The notes under the pieces: model-generated
Seen by the model: only the letters and a program-made list of their open reading frames with translations
The model's database searches: none
Told to the model about the DNA's origin: nothing
Shown here: positions 50,725-60,101 of the stretch, piece after piece
Position numbering within the stretch: the first letter of the stretch is position 1
Layout of the letters: every line of letters begins with the position of its first letter
NCBI GenBank assembly: GCA_031366605.1
Contig: JANLOO010000007.1
Coordinates: forward strand, 1 to 64,000
From: CALMEC01 sp031366605
GTDB lineage: Bacteria > Actinomycetota > Thermoleophilia > Miltoncostaeales > Miltoncostaeaceae
DNA length: 64,000 nt
Direction: 5' to 3'
Position numbers and translations under genes: made by a program

Positions 50725-51540
50725 TTAGATCTTTCGGAAACGCGCGTCCGTGATCGAGTACAGACCGAACGCGATCAGGCCACACGCGACGATGGTGACC
50801 GCGATGGTTCCGTACCCGTGCGTCTGCAGGCGTTGGAGTGCGCCGTCGATGCCGACTGCTTCGCGTGCGTCGTACTCGATTGCCGACTTGGCGAGGAAGA
50901 TGCCGACGAGTCCGAATGTGACGGCCCTGGCAAGATGCCCCACGACCCCGACCACTGTGAAACGTCGGAGCGTCCGCGGTGTCATGTACATGGATTTCGA
51001 GTCTTTGAGGAACCTGCGGCTGGTTCCCATATACGCCTGATAGGCGGCCACGCCGATGAACACGAGTCCGGCCACCGCGACCAGGACGCGTCCGCCGGGC
51101 CACCCAAACACGTCTGACGTCGCCGCCCCGGGCTTTGTGCCGCCGCCCCCCGTCGATCCGACGAGGATCCCGATCGCGGCTGCGCAGAAGAGCCCGTACG
51201 CGCAGCCGCTGCCGAACGCCCCGACCCGATCCTTCGGACTGTGCCGCCCCGCCTCGGGGGTCTGCCCGGCGAAGGCTTGGGTCACGCGCAGCATCGTGTA
51301 CCCCGCAAGCCCGATTGCGAGTACGACGAGCAGGACGCGTCCGAAACGCTGACGGGCGATGAGATGCATCGCACCCTCCTGGCCCGGGCTGTCACCACTG
51401 ACGCCCCAGGCGAGCTTGAAGGCGAGGATCCCCATCAAGATGTAGATGACGCCTCGCGCGACGTATCCGGCCCGGGCGAGGCGTTCGAATGCGCCCTTTG
51501 CGGTGACGGCCCGTGCGGCGTCCGCTACCGAAACCTTCAT
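50725..51540 (-). CDS. DUF1206 membrane protein
   Basis: The 271-residue product has three tandem repeats of a two-helix unit (ARAGYVARGVIYILMGILA, GCAYGLFCAAAIGILVG, LARAVTFGLVGIFLAKSAI), the DUF1206 pattern of actinobacterial membrane proteins. It has no known function. ATG 51540 starts the conserved region. Confidence 0.93.
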   Translation of the reverse strand: MKVSVADAARAVTAKGAFERLARAGYVARGVIYILMGILAFKLAWGVSGDSPGQEGAMHLIARQRFGRVLLVVLAIGLAGYTMLRVTQAFAGQTPEAGRHSPKDRVGAFGSGCAYGLFCAAAIGILVGSTGGGGTKPGAATSDVFGWPGGRVLVAVAGLVFIGVAAYQAYMGTSRRFLKDSKSMYMTPRTLRRFTVVGVVGHLARAVTFGLVGIFLAKSAIEYDAREAVGIDGALQRLQTHGYGTIAVTIVACGLIAFGLYSITDARFRKI

Positions 51541-51610
51541 GGTCGGGTTCGTGCAGGTCTGGGTGACATGTTGACTGTCTTGCCCGCTCCGGCCGATCTC
51601 ACACCTCCGC

Positions 51611-52543
51611 TCATGATCGTGGGCGACGGCCGGGGTGCGCGCGCGCCGCGGTCTCGATACGCTCAGCGGTGATTCCAAATCGCAGCAGACGTCCCCCGAA
51701 CGCGATCGCGCACAGTGCAAACCACGCCCATCCCAGGGCGAGTCCGGCGACGACGTCCGTCAACCAATGCACGTCGAGCAGCACTCGGCTGCAGGCGACC
51801 GCGACGGCGATCCCGACCGCGATGCCTGCCAACATCGTACGGACTCGGCTCGATCGGCCTCGACCGAGGACCAGCGCCGCACCGGCGAAGAATGCCGCCG
51901 CGGTTGACGAATGCCCGCTCGGGAAAGACGGCCCCAGCGTCTCGGCGATCGGGTTGAGCGTGGGCCGGGCACGGTCTGCGAGGGCCTTGACGGCGTGCGT
52001 CACCAGCTGGTCGCCGAGGACGACCGTGAGGAGGAACGGCGCGACGAAGCGGTTGGGTCGTCGCAACCAGTCGGCGATGACCAACACCAGGCCTGCGACC
52101 GCAACCACCCACGTCCCGCCCATCTGCGTCACGAGCTCCACCGCCGCGTCGGAGAACCGTGTTGCGTGGTCATGCCCCCACTGGGCCGCGGTCGCGTCGA
52201 TCTCACGGAGTGCATCATTCGTCCGCACGAGGTAGGCGAGAAGCCCAAGGAGCGCACCGCCGGCGATCACGACGCCCAGCGCGATACTGAGCGCCAGGCC
52301 TGTTTCGATCTGCGGATCCCGCCGGGCGCCAATCCAACGGCCGAGCCGGGTGGTGCGGTCCGAGGCCCCAGCGACGGCATCGACGACGGACGTCGTGGTC
52401 GATCCGGGAGCGGTGTGCGGATACCTCCGCGCCACGGTGGCGGCCGCGACGCCGGCGGCCGACGAAATGAGGATGAGGATGAGGAAGGGCACTGGGGGAG
52501 GGTGGTGGCCCCGAGGTGCTCGGGGCCGCATCTTTGCTGTCAT
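51611..52543 (-). CDS. PAP2-family phosphatase, copy 1
   Basis: The 310-residue product has five to six membrane helices and the three PAP2 motifs: KALADRARP, FPSGHSS and SRVLLDVHWLTD. It dephosphorylates lipid phosphates such as phosphatidic acid or undecaprenyl pyrophosphate. It starts MTAKMRPRAP at 52543, inside one arm of a 34-bp inverted repeat shared with the divergent PAP2 gene. Confidence 0.92.
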   Translation of the reverse strand: MTAKMRPRAPRGHHPPPVPFLILILISSAAGVAAATVARRYPHTAPGSTTTSVVDAVAGASDRTTRLGRWIGARRDPQIETGLALSIALGVVIAGGALLGLLAYLVRTNDALREIDATAAQWGHDHATRFSDAAVELVTQMGGTWVVAVAGLVLVIADWLRRPNRFVAPFLLTVVLGDQLVTHAVKALADRARPTLNPIAETLGPSFPSGHSSTAAAFFAGAALVLGRGRSSRVRTMLAGIAVGIAVAVACSRVLLDVHWLTDVVAGLALGWAWFALCAIAFGGRLLRFGITAERIETAARAHPGRRPRS

Positions 52544-52579
52544 GTTTCCCGACGAACTCTTTGGGAAACATGACAGCAA
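52534..52579. repeat. Perfect 17-bp inverted repeat holding both PAP2 start codons
   Basis: TTGCTGTCATGTTTCCC (52534-52550) and GGGAAACATGACAGCAA (52563-52579) flank a 12-nt spacer. Each arm contains an ATGACAGCA sequence that starts the divergent PAP2 genes (MTA-). Confidence 0.85.
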
Positions 52580-53430
52580 TGGCCCGTGTCGATCCTCTCG
52601 CCGATCCACCAGGCAACCGGGTGACCAACGGTCGCGGGAAGCGTTCAAGATGCCGAAGCACGACCACGCTGGTCGAGCCGATCGACACGGGAATGGCGTG
52701 GGTGATCGCAAATCGGCTGCGCGGAATCAGACCACAGGCGGCGTTTCTCATTACGACCCTGATCGGGTACGCGACACTCGTCGGCGCGCTCGTCGCGCTC
52801 GGTCTTGTGCTGACCAAGATCCTGATCCCGATCGATGCGATCCGGCACGCGGATGAGGCCATTCCCGGCTGGATGGCAGACCACCGGAGCGGATGGCTCG
52901 ACAACGCTTCCGACATCGTCTCGCGGATGGGAGATATTCCCGCTTTGCCGATTCTGGTTGCGCTCATCCTCGTGATCGCCGCGCTCGTCCGCAGATTCCG
53001 AATCGGGGCGTTTCTCCTGACGGCGGTCCTGATGGAGGTGACGGCCTACCGGATCGGCGCATTGGCCGTTCCCCGGCAACGTCCCGACGTCCACCGTCTC
53101 GACACACTGCCTGTCGACCAGAGCTTTCCCTCCGGTCACGTCGCGGCCTCCGTCGTCGTCTACGTCGGACTCGCGCTTCTGGTGACCTCCCATTTTCAGC
53201 GGCGATGGGTGGCGGCGCTGACCTGGTCGCTCGGGCTCACCATCGTCTTCGCCATCGCGCTCTCGCGCATCTACCGGGGGATGCACCATCCGCTCGACAC
53301 GCTCTCCGGGGCTGCTCTGGGAGCCGGGTGCCTGATCGTCGCCGTGATCGCGGTGCGCGTATATGGATCTGTCCAACGGCGACGCGACGGACATCCGGCG
53401 CGCGCCGTCCACCAGAAGGACGTCACGTGA
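52570..53430 (+). CDS. PAP2-family phosphatase, copy 2
   Basis: The 286-residue product has membrane helices and PAP2 motifs AVPRQRPD, FPSGHVA and SRIYRGMHHPLDT. It is divergent from copy 1. The start ATG 52570 is in the inverted repeat; ATG 52693 is an alternative that would begin just before the first membrane helix. It overlaps the lipid kinase gene by four bases (GTGA). The two PAP2 proteins are only distantly similar outside the motifs. Confidence 0.9.
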   Translation: MTAMARVDPLADPPGNRVTNGRGKRSRCRSTTTLVEPIDTGMAWVIANRLRGIRPQAAFLITTLIGYATLVGALVALGLVLTKILIPIDAIRHADEAIPGWMADHRSGWLDNASDIVSRMGDIPALPILVALILVIAALVRRFRIGAFLLTAVLMEVTAYRIGALAVPRQRPDVHRLDTLPVDQSFPSGHVAASVVVYVGLALLVTSHFQRRWVAALTWSLGLTIVFAIALSRIYRGMHHPLDTLSGAALGAGCLIVAVIAVRVYGSVQRRRDGHPARAVHQKDVT

Positions 53431-54311
53431 AAGTTGCGGTCATTGCCCATAGCGGGAAGCGGTTTGGCGGAGGTCTGCAGGAACTCCGAACGGTGCTGGA
53501 GCGTCGAGGCATCGATGACCTCCTGTGGCGTGAGATCCCAAAAAGTCGTAATGCGCCCAAGCGGGCACGACGGGCGATCGATTGGGGTGCCGACGTCATT
53601 TTCGTCTGGGGGGGAGACGGAACCGCGCAGCGCGTGATCGACGCTGTTGCCGGGACCGATACACCGATCGCGCTGTTTCCGGCCGGGACGGCGAATCTGC
53701 TCGCGTCCAATCTCGGGATCCCGCAGGACATCGAGCTGGCCGTCGACATCGGGTTGACGGGTGATCGACGTCGCCTCGACATCGGTCGGGTCAACGGCGA
53801 AGCGTTTGCAGTCATGGCCGGGGCAGGTTTCGACGCCAGGATGATCGCCGACGCCGATGGTGCCCTCAAGGATCGCTTCGGGCGACTGGCGTACATCTGG
53901 GCCGGTTTCAAGAACATGCGCGCCACGCCGTTCGATGCCACGATCAAGATCGACGGTGTGCGGTGGTTCACCGGCAAAGCCAATTGTGTCTTGATCGGGA
54001 ACGTCGGAACGCTCTTCGGCGGCGTTGAGATCTTCGCAGGGTCACGTCCCGATGACGGGCTGCTCGAAGTCGGCGTGCTGACGGCTGACGGCGCGATCCA
54101 GACCGTGCGCACGATGGCCCGAGTCGTTGTGGGAACGGCGGACGACGCCCCGTATGCCAAGACGACGAAGGCGTCGTCAGTGCGAATCAAGATGGGGCAG
54201 AAGGTCCCCTACGAGGTCGACGGGGGTGACCGCAAGAACGTCACGACCCTCCGCGTCGACGTCGAGCCGGCAGCGATCGTCGTCTGCGTGCCCGCGGCGG
54301 CGCACCAGTGA
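53427..54311 (+). CDS. Diacylglycerol kinase-type lipid kinase (DagK/LCB5)
   Basis: The 294-residue product has FVWGGDGTAQRVIDAV with the catalytic GGDGT motif, FPAGTANLLASNLGIP, and VGVLTADGAIQT near the end. It phosphorylates a lipid such as diacylglycerol. It is coupled to the PAP2 gene, so opposing kinase and phosphatase are made together. GTG 53427 has AAGGA upstream. It overlaps the convergent PhoD gene by 71 bases. Confidence 0.92.
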   Translation: MKVAVIAHSGKRFGGGLQELRTVLERRGIDDLLWREIPKSRNAPKRARRAIDWGADVIFVWGGDGTAQRVIDAVAGTDTPIALFPAGTANLLASNLGIPQDIELAVDIGLTGDRRRLDIGRVNGEAFAVMAGAGFDARMIADADGALKDRFGRLAYIWAGFKNMRATPFDATIKIDGVRWFTGKANCVLIGNVGTLFGGVEIFAGSRPDDGLLEVGVLTADGAIQTVRTMARVVVGTADDAPYAKTTKASSVRIKMGQKVPYEVDGGDRKNVTTLRVDVEPAAIVVCVPAAAHQ

Positions 54312-55962
54312 GGTCGCGGGTCTGGAGCGGGGACAGCAGCGGCCTGCCGTCCGGTTCGGCGCCGCTCTGACGGATGGTCACGCCGGCCCGACGCTCGTCC
54401 AGATCCAGTACGCCCAACGAGTTCTCGAACGTCGGCCCTGAGATCAGGTCCCAGGTCGCCTCGGGCGCCCGGACGCCTACTGCGAGCGCCATGACACGGG
54501 TCACAAGCCCAGCGACGCGCGAGAACAGCACCCGTACGACCCGCCGCTCGTAGGCCGACAGCGGCTTGCGAAATGGCGAGCACACCAGCTGATAGATGCG
54601 GCTGCGCTGAGCGTCCCCCAGGGAGACCTCCGCGACGTACGCGGTGTGGACGTCCCCCCCGAGGACCAGAATTGTTGCGGGCGCGGGTGCGTCGGGCGCG
54701 TCAGACGACGCTCGTTCGCGCACCAGCTCGACGAACGCGCGGAACGACCGCTGGAAGGCGGGCCAGTGATCGAAGTCGAGTGAGCGGCGCAGACGCTCGC
54801 CGACCCGGGCGGCGGCGCGACCCCATCTGCCCGAGCAGACGGCCTCGTTCCATGCCTCGAGGTGATGGATCCCTCGCGCCATGAACACCGGCACCGTGCT
54901 GGCGAGGATCAGGTGATCGAAGTCTCCGCGGGTCGTGTCGACGATCCACTGCCACTCGTCGGCGTCGACGATGTCGCGCCGGCCGTTTGTCAACACTCTT
55001 GCAGCGCGTGTGTCGATGACGACCAGGCGGGTGCGCCCGAAGTCGCGGTGGAAGGCGAAGCGACTGGCCGTGGTGTCCCGATCGACCGTGTGTGCGAACC
55101 GGCGCAGTCGCGGCCCTGCGTCGTCATCCTCGTAGACCTCCTTCAGCAACTGCTCCCCGTCGAGTTCCGATGGGGCGAGGTTGCCGATGTGCTGGTAGAT
55201 CCAGTAGGACATGAACGCGCCCAGGATGCGTTCCTCCCACCACGGCAGCATGCGCATGTCCGATACCCACTCGTGGGAGATGTTCCAGTCGTCGTGGACG
55301 TCGTGGTCGTCGAAGATCATCGTGCTGGGCACCGTCGCGAGCAGCCAGCGGATGTCCGGGTCGCTCCACGACTCGCGGTGAAGTCGCGTGTACTCCTCGA
55401 AGTTCGCGACCTCCCCGGGCGGGGGTGCTCCGTCCACTCCGTGTGCGGCCGCCTCGGCCACCCGTTCGTGGATGTACGCGGCCGTGTCGGAGGAGACCTC
55501 GTCGGCATACACTTGGTCTCCCAGAAGCAGCAGGCAGTCGGGCCACGGCTCCATGCCCTCCTGCAAACGTCGGGAGTACGCCCACAATGCGTCGATTCCG
55601 AACCCGGCGGGGTCCTCATCGGGCGGAAGCGTGAACGGGGGTGAATGGGGCGCGCCCACACGGCACGAGCCGAAGACGAGCCGCGCCTGCCGCTCACCCT
55701 GCCGAGTGACGATCTGGCAGGGGGGGCGTCCGTCGTCTGGTGGCCACACCACGCGGTCATTGAGCCGAACCTCGTATTGGGTGATCGTCCCGGGCACGAG
55801 GTCGCCGACCAGCACGAGGGCGTAGTGGTGCCCTTCGACACAGAACGTCCGCTTGCGCGCGCCGAGCACGGCGACCTCGCAAGGCGTATCGGTCTCGACC
55901 CAAACCGTCGCCTGAGTGGTACCGGTGTAGCGAAGCAGCGGTCCGAGAACGAGTTCCGCCAT
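54241..55962 (-). CDS. PhoD-like metallophosphatase
   Basis: The 573-residue product has the metal-binding motifs LLLGDQVYADE, FDDHDVHDDWN and VLGGDVHTAYVAEV of the PhoD family, after an N-terminal beta-rich domain (about 1-100). There is no signal peptide or Tat motif, so it is likely cytoplasmic and may act on nucleotides or phosphodiesters, unlike the secreted Bacillus PhoD. ATG 55962 follows TAGAGT by 6 nt on the minus strand. Confidence 0.85.
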   Translation of the reverse strand: MAELVLGPLLRYTGTTQATVWVETDTPCEVAVLGARKRTFCVEGHHYALVLVGDLVPGTITQYEVRLNDRVVWPPDDGRPPCQIVTRQGERQARLVFGSCRVGAPHSPPFTLPPDEDPAGFGIDALWAYSRRLQEGMEPWPDCLLLLGDQVYADEVSSDTAAYIHERVAEAAAHGVDGAPPPGEVANFEEYTRLHRESWSDPDIRWLLATVPSTMIFDDHDVHDDWNISHEWVSDMRMLPWWEERILGAFMSYWIYQHIGNLAPSELDGEQLLKEVYEDDDAGPRLRRFAHTVDRDTTASRFAFHRDFGRTRLVVIDTRAARVLTNGRRDIVDADEWQWIVDTTRGDFDHLILASTVPVFMARGIHHLEAWNEAVCSGRWGRAAARVGERLRRSLDFDHWPAFQRSFRAFVELVRERASSDAPDAPAPATILVLGGDVHTAYVAEVSLGDAQRSRIYQLVCSPFRKPLSAYERRVVRVLFSRVAGLVTRVMALAVGVRAPEATWDLISGPTFENSLGVLDLDERRAGVTIRQSGAEPDGRPLLSPLQTRDLTGAPPRARRRRSLPARRRRGGS

Positions 55963-55968
55963 CCCGCA

Positions 55969-55974
55969 ACTCTA
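55969..55974 (-). promoter_or_regulatory. -10 element TAGAGT of a leaderless promoter
   Basis: On the minus strand TAGAGT ends 6 nt before ATG 55962. Confidence 0.6.
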
Positions 55975-55978
55975 GTGG

Positions 55979-56003
55979 CCCGCGCAGGAACTTCCGGCGC
56001 GGG
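55979..56003 (-). terminator. Terminator-like stem-loop after the ABC exporter
   Basis: CCCGCGC (55979-55985) and GCGCGGG (55997-56003) form a perfect 7-bp stem with an 11-nt loop, 3 bases beyond the stop of the permease gene. Confidence 0.65.
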
Positions 56004-56006
56004 ACA

Positions 56007-56815
56007 CTAGGCGATGAGGCGCGCGGTCGTGCGCCAAATGGCCAATCGCCACATCAACAGGCCGAACGCCACGATCGCGCCGATGTGGCCAAGGTCGACC
56101 CACCCCTCCCAGCCCAGCGACGCGTGGCGAACCAGTTCGACGCAGTGGTGGAGCGGGTTGAACTGCCCGGCGATCTGCGCCCATCGGGGCAGCCCGTCGA
56201 GTGGGAAGTACGTGCCGGCCACCAGGACCACGGGCGTCACGATCGTGCTGGTGACGTACGAGAAGTGGTCGATCGACTTGAGCACCGCCGACACCAGCAC
56301 ACCGAACGCCGCCCAGCCAAAGCCCGTGACGAAGCCGATCAGCGGAACCGTCAGCATTCCCCAACTGGGATCCAGGCCGAACATCATTGCGACCACCAAC
56401 GGCACCGATCCGTAGACGCCTGCGCGCGCCGAGACCCAGAGGACCTCGGCGGTGACGAGTTCCTCGCAGTCGACGGGCGCCGCCAGGATCGCGTCGTACG
56501 TCCGTTGGAACTCGCGCTTGACGAACGTCCCGAACATCGTCGCGAACACCGACGCGAACATGATCGCCGTGGCGACCGTTCCCGTTCCGACGAACTGCAC
56601 GTAGTCGAGACCCTGGACTTTCGCGACGAGCGAGCCGAACCCGAAGCCGAACGCCAGCAGGTAGATCGTGGGCTCGACCGTCGCAGAAAACGTGGTCGAG
56701 CGCCAGTACGACGAGAAGTTGATGACTTCGCGCACCAGCACTCCGGCGATCGCAGGTCGCTCCAACCGGCCGAGGCGTCCGCGACCCGACGATTGTTGTG
56801 GGACGGGGGTCGTGC

Positions 56816-56819
<4 letters not shown>
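56007..56819 (-). CDS. ABC-2 permease, NodJ-like
   Basis: The 270-residue protein has six hydrophobic segments and the ABC-2 motif FNPLHHCVELVRHASLG near the end, plus DAILAAPVDCEELVTAEVLW. It is coupled to the ATPase by a GTGA overlap, so the two form an exporter. The substrate is unknown. It is the second ABC exporter pair in the window. Confidence 0.92.
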
Positions 56820-57724
<905 letters not shown>

Positions 57725-57894
57725 CACTGCGATTCGCCAGTCTCCATGATCGTGCGGGCCAGGCTGCCACACATCGCGCTGCGAGGCCCGGTCAACCGCC
57801 ACGGCCCGCCGAGCTCAACACACCGCCGGGGACCTGCGACAGGGTACGAGACGCCTGTCGGGACCGGGGCCTCGCGCGGGCCCTTAGGCCGGAT

Positions 57895-58239
57895 GATGGA
57901 GGGCACGCTCGATGAGCGCGACCCGCAGGGGCCGCGTCGGTGGAGTTCAAAGAGCGGCGCGAAGCTCGCCGGCGGGTTGCGCGAGCAAGGTCACCAGGTC
58001 GCCGACCCACGCTATTGACGACGCTGAAGGCGTTGGGCTACAGCCTCCAGGCAAACACGAAGACGCGCGAGGGCGCAACGACGCGCACCGGACTCGACGT
58101 CCACGCCCGCCTTGACGACAGCGCCTACCCCAAAGGCATCCACGTCACCGATCAGCAACTCGCCGCCGTCCAACTCACCGGCGACGCCTTCCACCCCGAA
58201 TGGAACTACACCATCAACTCATCACTAATAAACCCGTGA
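57895..58239 (+). mobile_element. Decayed ISAzo13-type transposase remnant
   Basis: In one frame (57895 to about 58005) the peptide LDERDPQGPRRWSSKSGAKL, then REQGHQV, resembles the DNA-binding part of ISAzo13 transposases. A +/- frameshift near 58005 moves to a second frame with LLTTLKALGYSLQANTKTREG, and then directly ATTRTGLDVHARLDDSAYPK with IHVTDQQLAAV and FHPEWNYTI, the C-terminal end of such transposases. The DDE core between them is deleted. No terminal repeats were found. Confidence 0.7.
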
Positions 58240-58243
58240 TCTC

Positions 58244-58689
58244 TTAGCTCGCGTGCGACTCCATGAGCTTTTTCAGCAACGCCAGATCCTTGGTGTTGGC
58301 CTTACGCATGGCGCGGGCGATCAACGGGGCAACCAGCTTGGAGAACCCCGACGGCGTGCCGCGGTTGCGGAGGGTCATGTGCGTTCCTCCGGCCTCCGTC
58401 ACCGTCCATGTGTAGGTCGTCTCCATTGGGAACGGCCCCTCGGCGGTGCGCATGACCAGGCGCCGACCGGGATCAGCTCGGTGATCTCGTAGGTGTACGC
58501 CAACTGCTTACCCAAGAACTGTGCGACGAACGCGATCTGGGAGCCGACGGCAGCGGGCGGTTGCGTCTTCCACTCGATCGTTCTTATGTTGACGTACCAC
58601 CGGGGCGCGTTGGTGGGGTCCCCTGCGAACGCGGCGACGTCGTCGGGCGGGCGCTCGATGACCATTTCGGTCACGACGTCGACGCTCAT
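58244..58689 (-). pseudogene. SRPBCC-domain gene broken by a frameshift
   Basis: The first part (from ATG 58689) encodes MSVDVVTEMVIERPPDDVAA and continues to ITELIP. The second part (to stop 58244) is in another frame and continues RTAEGPFPMETTYTWTVTEA. A single missing base near 58470 in a CCCGG run would restore one polyketide-cyclase-like reading frame of about 148 residues. It may be a real pseudogene or a sequencing error. It is the third gene of the ArsR operon. Confidence 0.75.
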
Positions 58690-59150
58690 CGACTGACCTC
58701 AGGGAACACGCGTGTGACGAGGTTGGCCAGACACGCTCGCCAGCCGTGCTCATGCTGGTCGCGTTGCCCATCGTCAGCGAAGCCGGTATGGGTCAGCACG
58801 ACGGTTGTGCGCTCGTCACCGTGTGCCTGAAACTCGACGGTGACGAGGGTGGTCAGGTCGCCCGTCGGCGAGCCCGGCGTCTCCCATGCCCACGTGTACA
58901 CGAGGCGTCGCGGAGGGTCGACCTCGATGAACTCCCCGCCGACGGTGTAGACCGCCCCGGCGACGGGGTCGGCCATCGACAATCGATAGCTCCCGCCGGG
59001 CCGCAGGTCCACGTCGACGGCCGGGCTCGTCCAGTCCGACCCGGCGCCCCACCAGCGGCGCAGGACCTCGGGGTGGGACCACGCCTCGAACACTCTTGCG
59101 CGTGGCGCCGCGAACGTGTGCTCGACGATCAGCTTGGCCGATGCGCTCAC
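58686..59150 (-). CDS. SRPBCC family protein (AHSA1-like)
   Basis: The 154-residue product starts VSASAKLIVEHTFAAPRARV and has FEAWSHPEVLRRWWG, RPGGSYRLSM and VLTHTGFAD, all typical of the AHSA1/START-like fold that binds hydrophobic ligands. It follows ArsR by a GTGA overlap and overlaps the next gene (ATGA). ArsR-AHSA1 pairs are common and the regulator usually controls the pair. Confidence 0.9.
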   Translation of the reverse strand: MSASAKLIVEHTFAAPRARVFEAWSHPEVLRRWWGAGSDWTSPAVDVDLRPGGSYRLSMADPVAGAVYTVGGEFIEVDPPRRLVYTWAWETPGSPTGDLTTLVTVEFQAHGDERTTVVLTHTGFADDGQRDQHEHGWRACLANLVTRVFPEVSR

Positions 59151-59479
59151 GAGTTCCCCTCCAAATAGGCGGTGATCACGTCGAGCTTGCGTTCCCACAG
59201 GCGGCGTTGCCCGTCGATCCATGCCGCCGCGTCCGCGAGCGGATGGGTGCGCAACGTCAGCACGTGCGTGCGACCGTGGACGACTCGGGTGATGATGCCG
59301 GCCGCTTCCAACACCTGAAGGTGCTTTGTGACCGCCGGCTTCGATACGCCGGCATTGCCGCTGGCTTCGCCAACCGTGGCCGGGCCGTTGGCCAGACGGC
59401 CGACGATGGCTCGGCGAACCGGGTGGGCCAGGGCGTGGAAGCTCTCGTCGAGCGCGGTGGACTGAACATTGTTCACCAT
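59147..59479 (-). CDS. ArsR-family transcriptional regulator
   Basis: The 110-residue product has the wHTH pattern HALAHPVRRAIVGRL, GEASGNAGVSKPAVTKHLQVL and RTHVLTLRTH. No metal-binding Cys pair (ELCVCDL type) is present, so it may sense an organic ligand or act by partner. ATG 59479 follows TATTGT by 7 nt. The inverted repeat ATTGTT-N12-AACAAT overlaps this promoter and start, which suggests autoregulation. Confidence 0.9.
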   Translation of the reverse strand: MVNNVQSTALDESFHALAHPVRRAIVGRLANGPATVGEASGNAGVSKPAVTKHLQVLEAAGIITRVVHGRTHVLTLRTHPLADAAAWIDGQRRLWERKLDVITAYLEGNS

Positions 59480-59491
59480 CTGGATAACAAT
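59468..59491. promoter_or_regulatory. Candidate ArsR operator over the -10 and start codon
   Basis: ATTGTT (59468-59473) and AACAAT (59486-59491) are perfect 6-bp inverted arms with 12 nt between. They cover the start codon and overlap TATTGT, the -10 on the minus strand (59487-59492). Confidence 0.5.
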
Positions 59492-59618
59492 AGCGCGCGG
59501 CCGGATGAAACGCGGTGTCGAAGGGGGTTGAGGGCTGATGTCGAGATCGTGGTTTTCCCGAACCCCGGGCGCGGAACCCTCCGATGGAACATCGCGTCGG
59601 ATCGGTGACGCTGCCGTT

Positions 59619-60101
59619 ATGAACGAGTTCTTCACACACATCGCAGTCTGCCTCGACAACTCCGACGCATCATCGGCAGCCCTCGCCGAGGCCTGGCGAC
59701 TGAAACGATCCGTGGGGTCTGTGCGATTCAGCCTGGTCCACGTGATCCCTTCGCCGAGCGTGGTCGCGGGCCACGGCGCGATGTGGGTTCAGGATCCAAG
59801 CGAGATCGCCGCCGGTGCCAAGGAGTGGCTCGATGCGGCCGTCGCCGCGCATCCCGGGGCGAAGGTGGTGTTGCTCGGCGGCTACCCCCAGGCCGAGGTC
59901 TGCGACTGGGCTCGCGACGAGAACGTCGACCTGCTGGTCGCGTCGTCGAGCCGCGGCATGTTCGACCGCGTCTTGCTCGGCAGCTTTGCCGGATACCTGG
60001 CGCGCCACGCTCCGTGCTCGGTCCTTCTGACACGACCGCACCCTGTGCCCGCTGCGGACGAGGACGAGGCGCTGGCCGGTGCAAAGGAGGCTGGATCATG
60101 A
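59619..60101 (+). CDS. Universal stress protein (UspA)
   Basis: The 160-residue product starts with FTHIAVCLDNSDASSAALAEA and ends with LLVASSSRGMFDRVLLGSFAGYLARHAPCSVLL, matching the UspA fold including the ATP-binding GxxxxxxxxS-like region. It is divergent from ArsR. The next gene overlaps its stop (ATGA), and it heads the operon that runs to the right edge. The start ATG 59619 is at the first conserved strand. Confidence 0.9.
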   Translation: MNEFFTHIAVCLDNSDASSAALAEAWRLKRSVGSVRFSLVHVIPSPSVVAGHGAMWVQDPSEIAAGAKEWLDAAVAAHPGAKVVLLGGYPQAEVCDWARDENVDLLVASSSRGMFDRVLLGSFAGYLARHAPCSVLLTRPHPVPAADEDEALAGAKEAGS

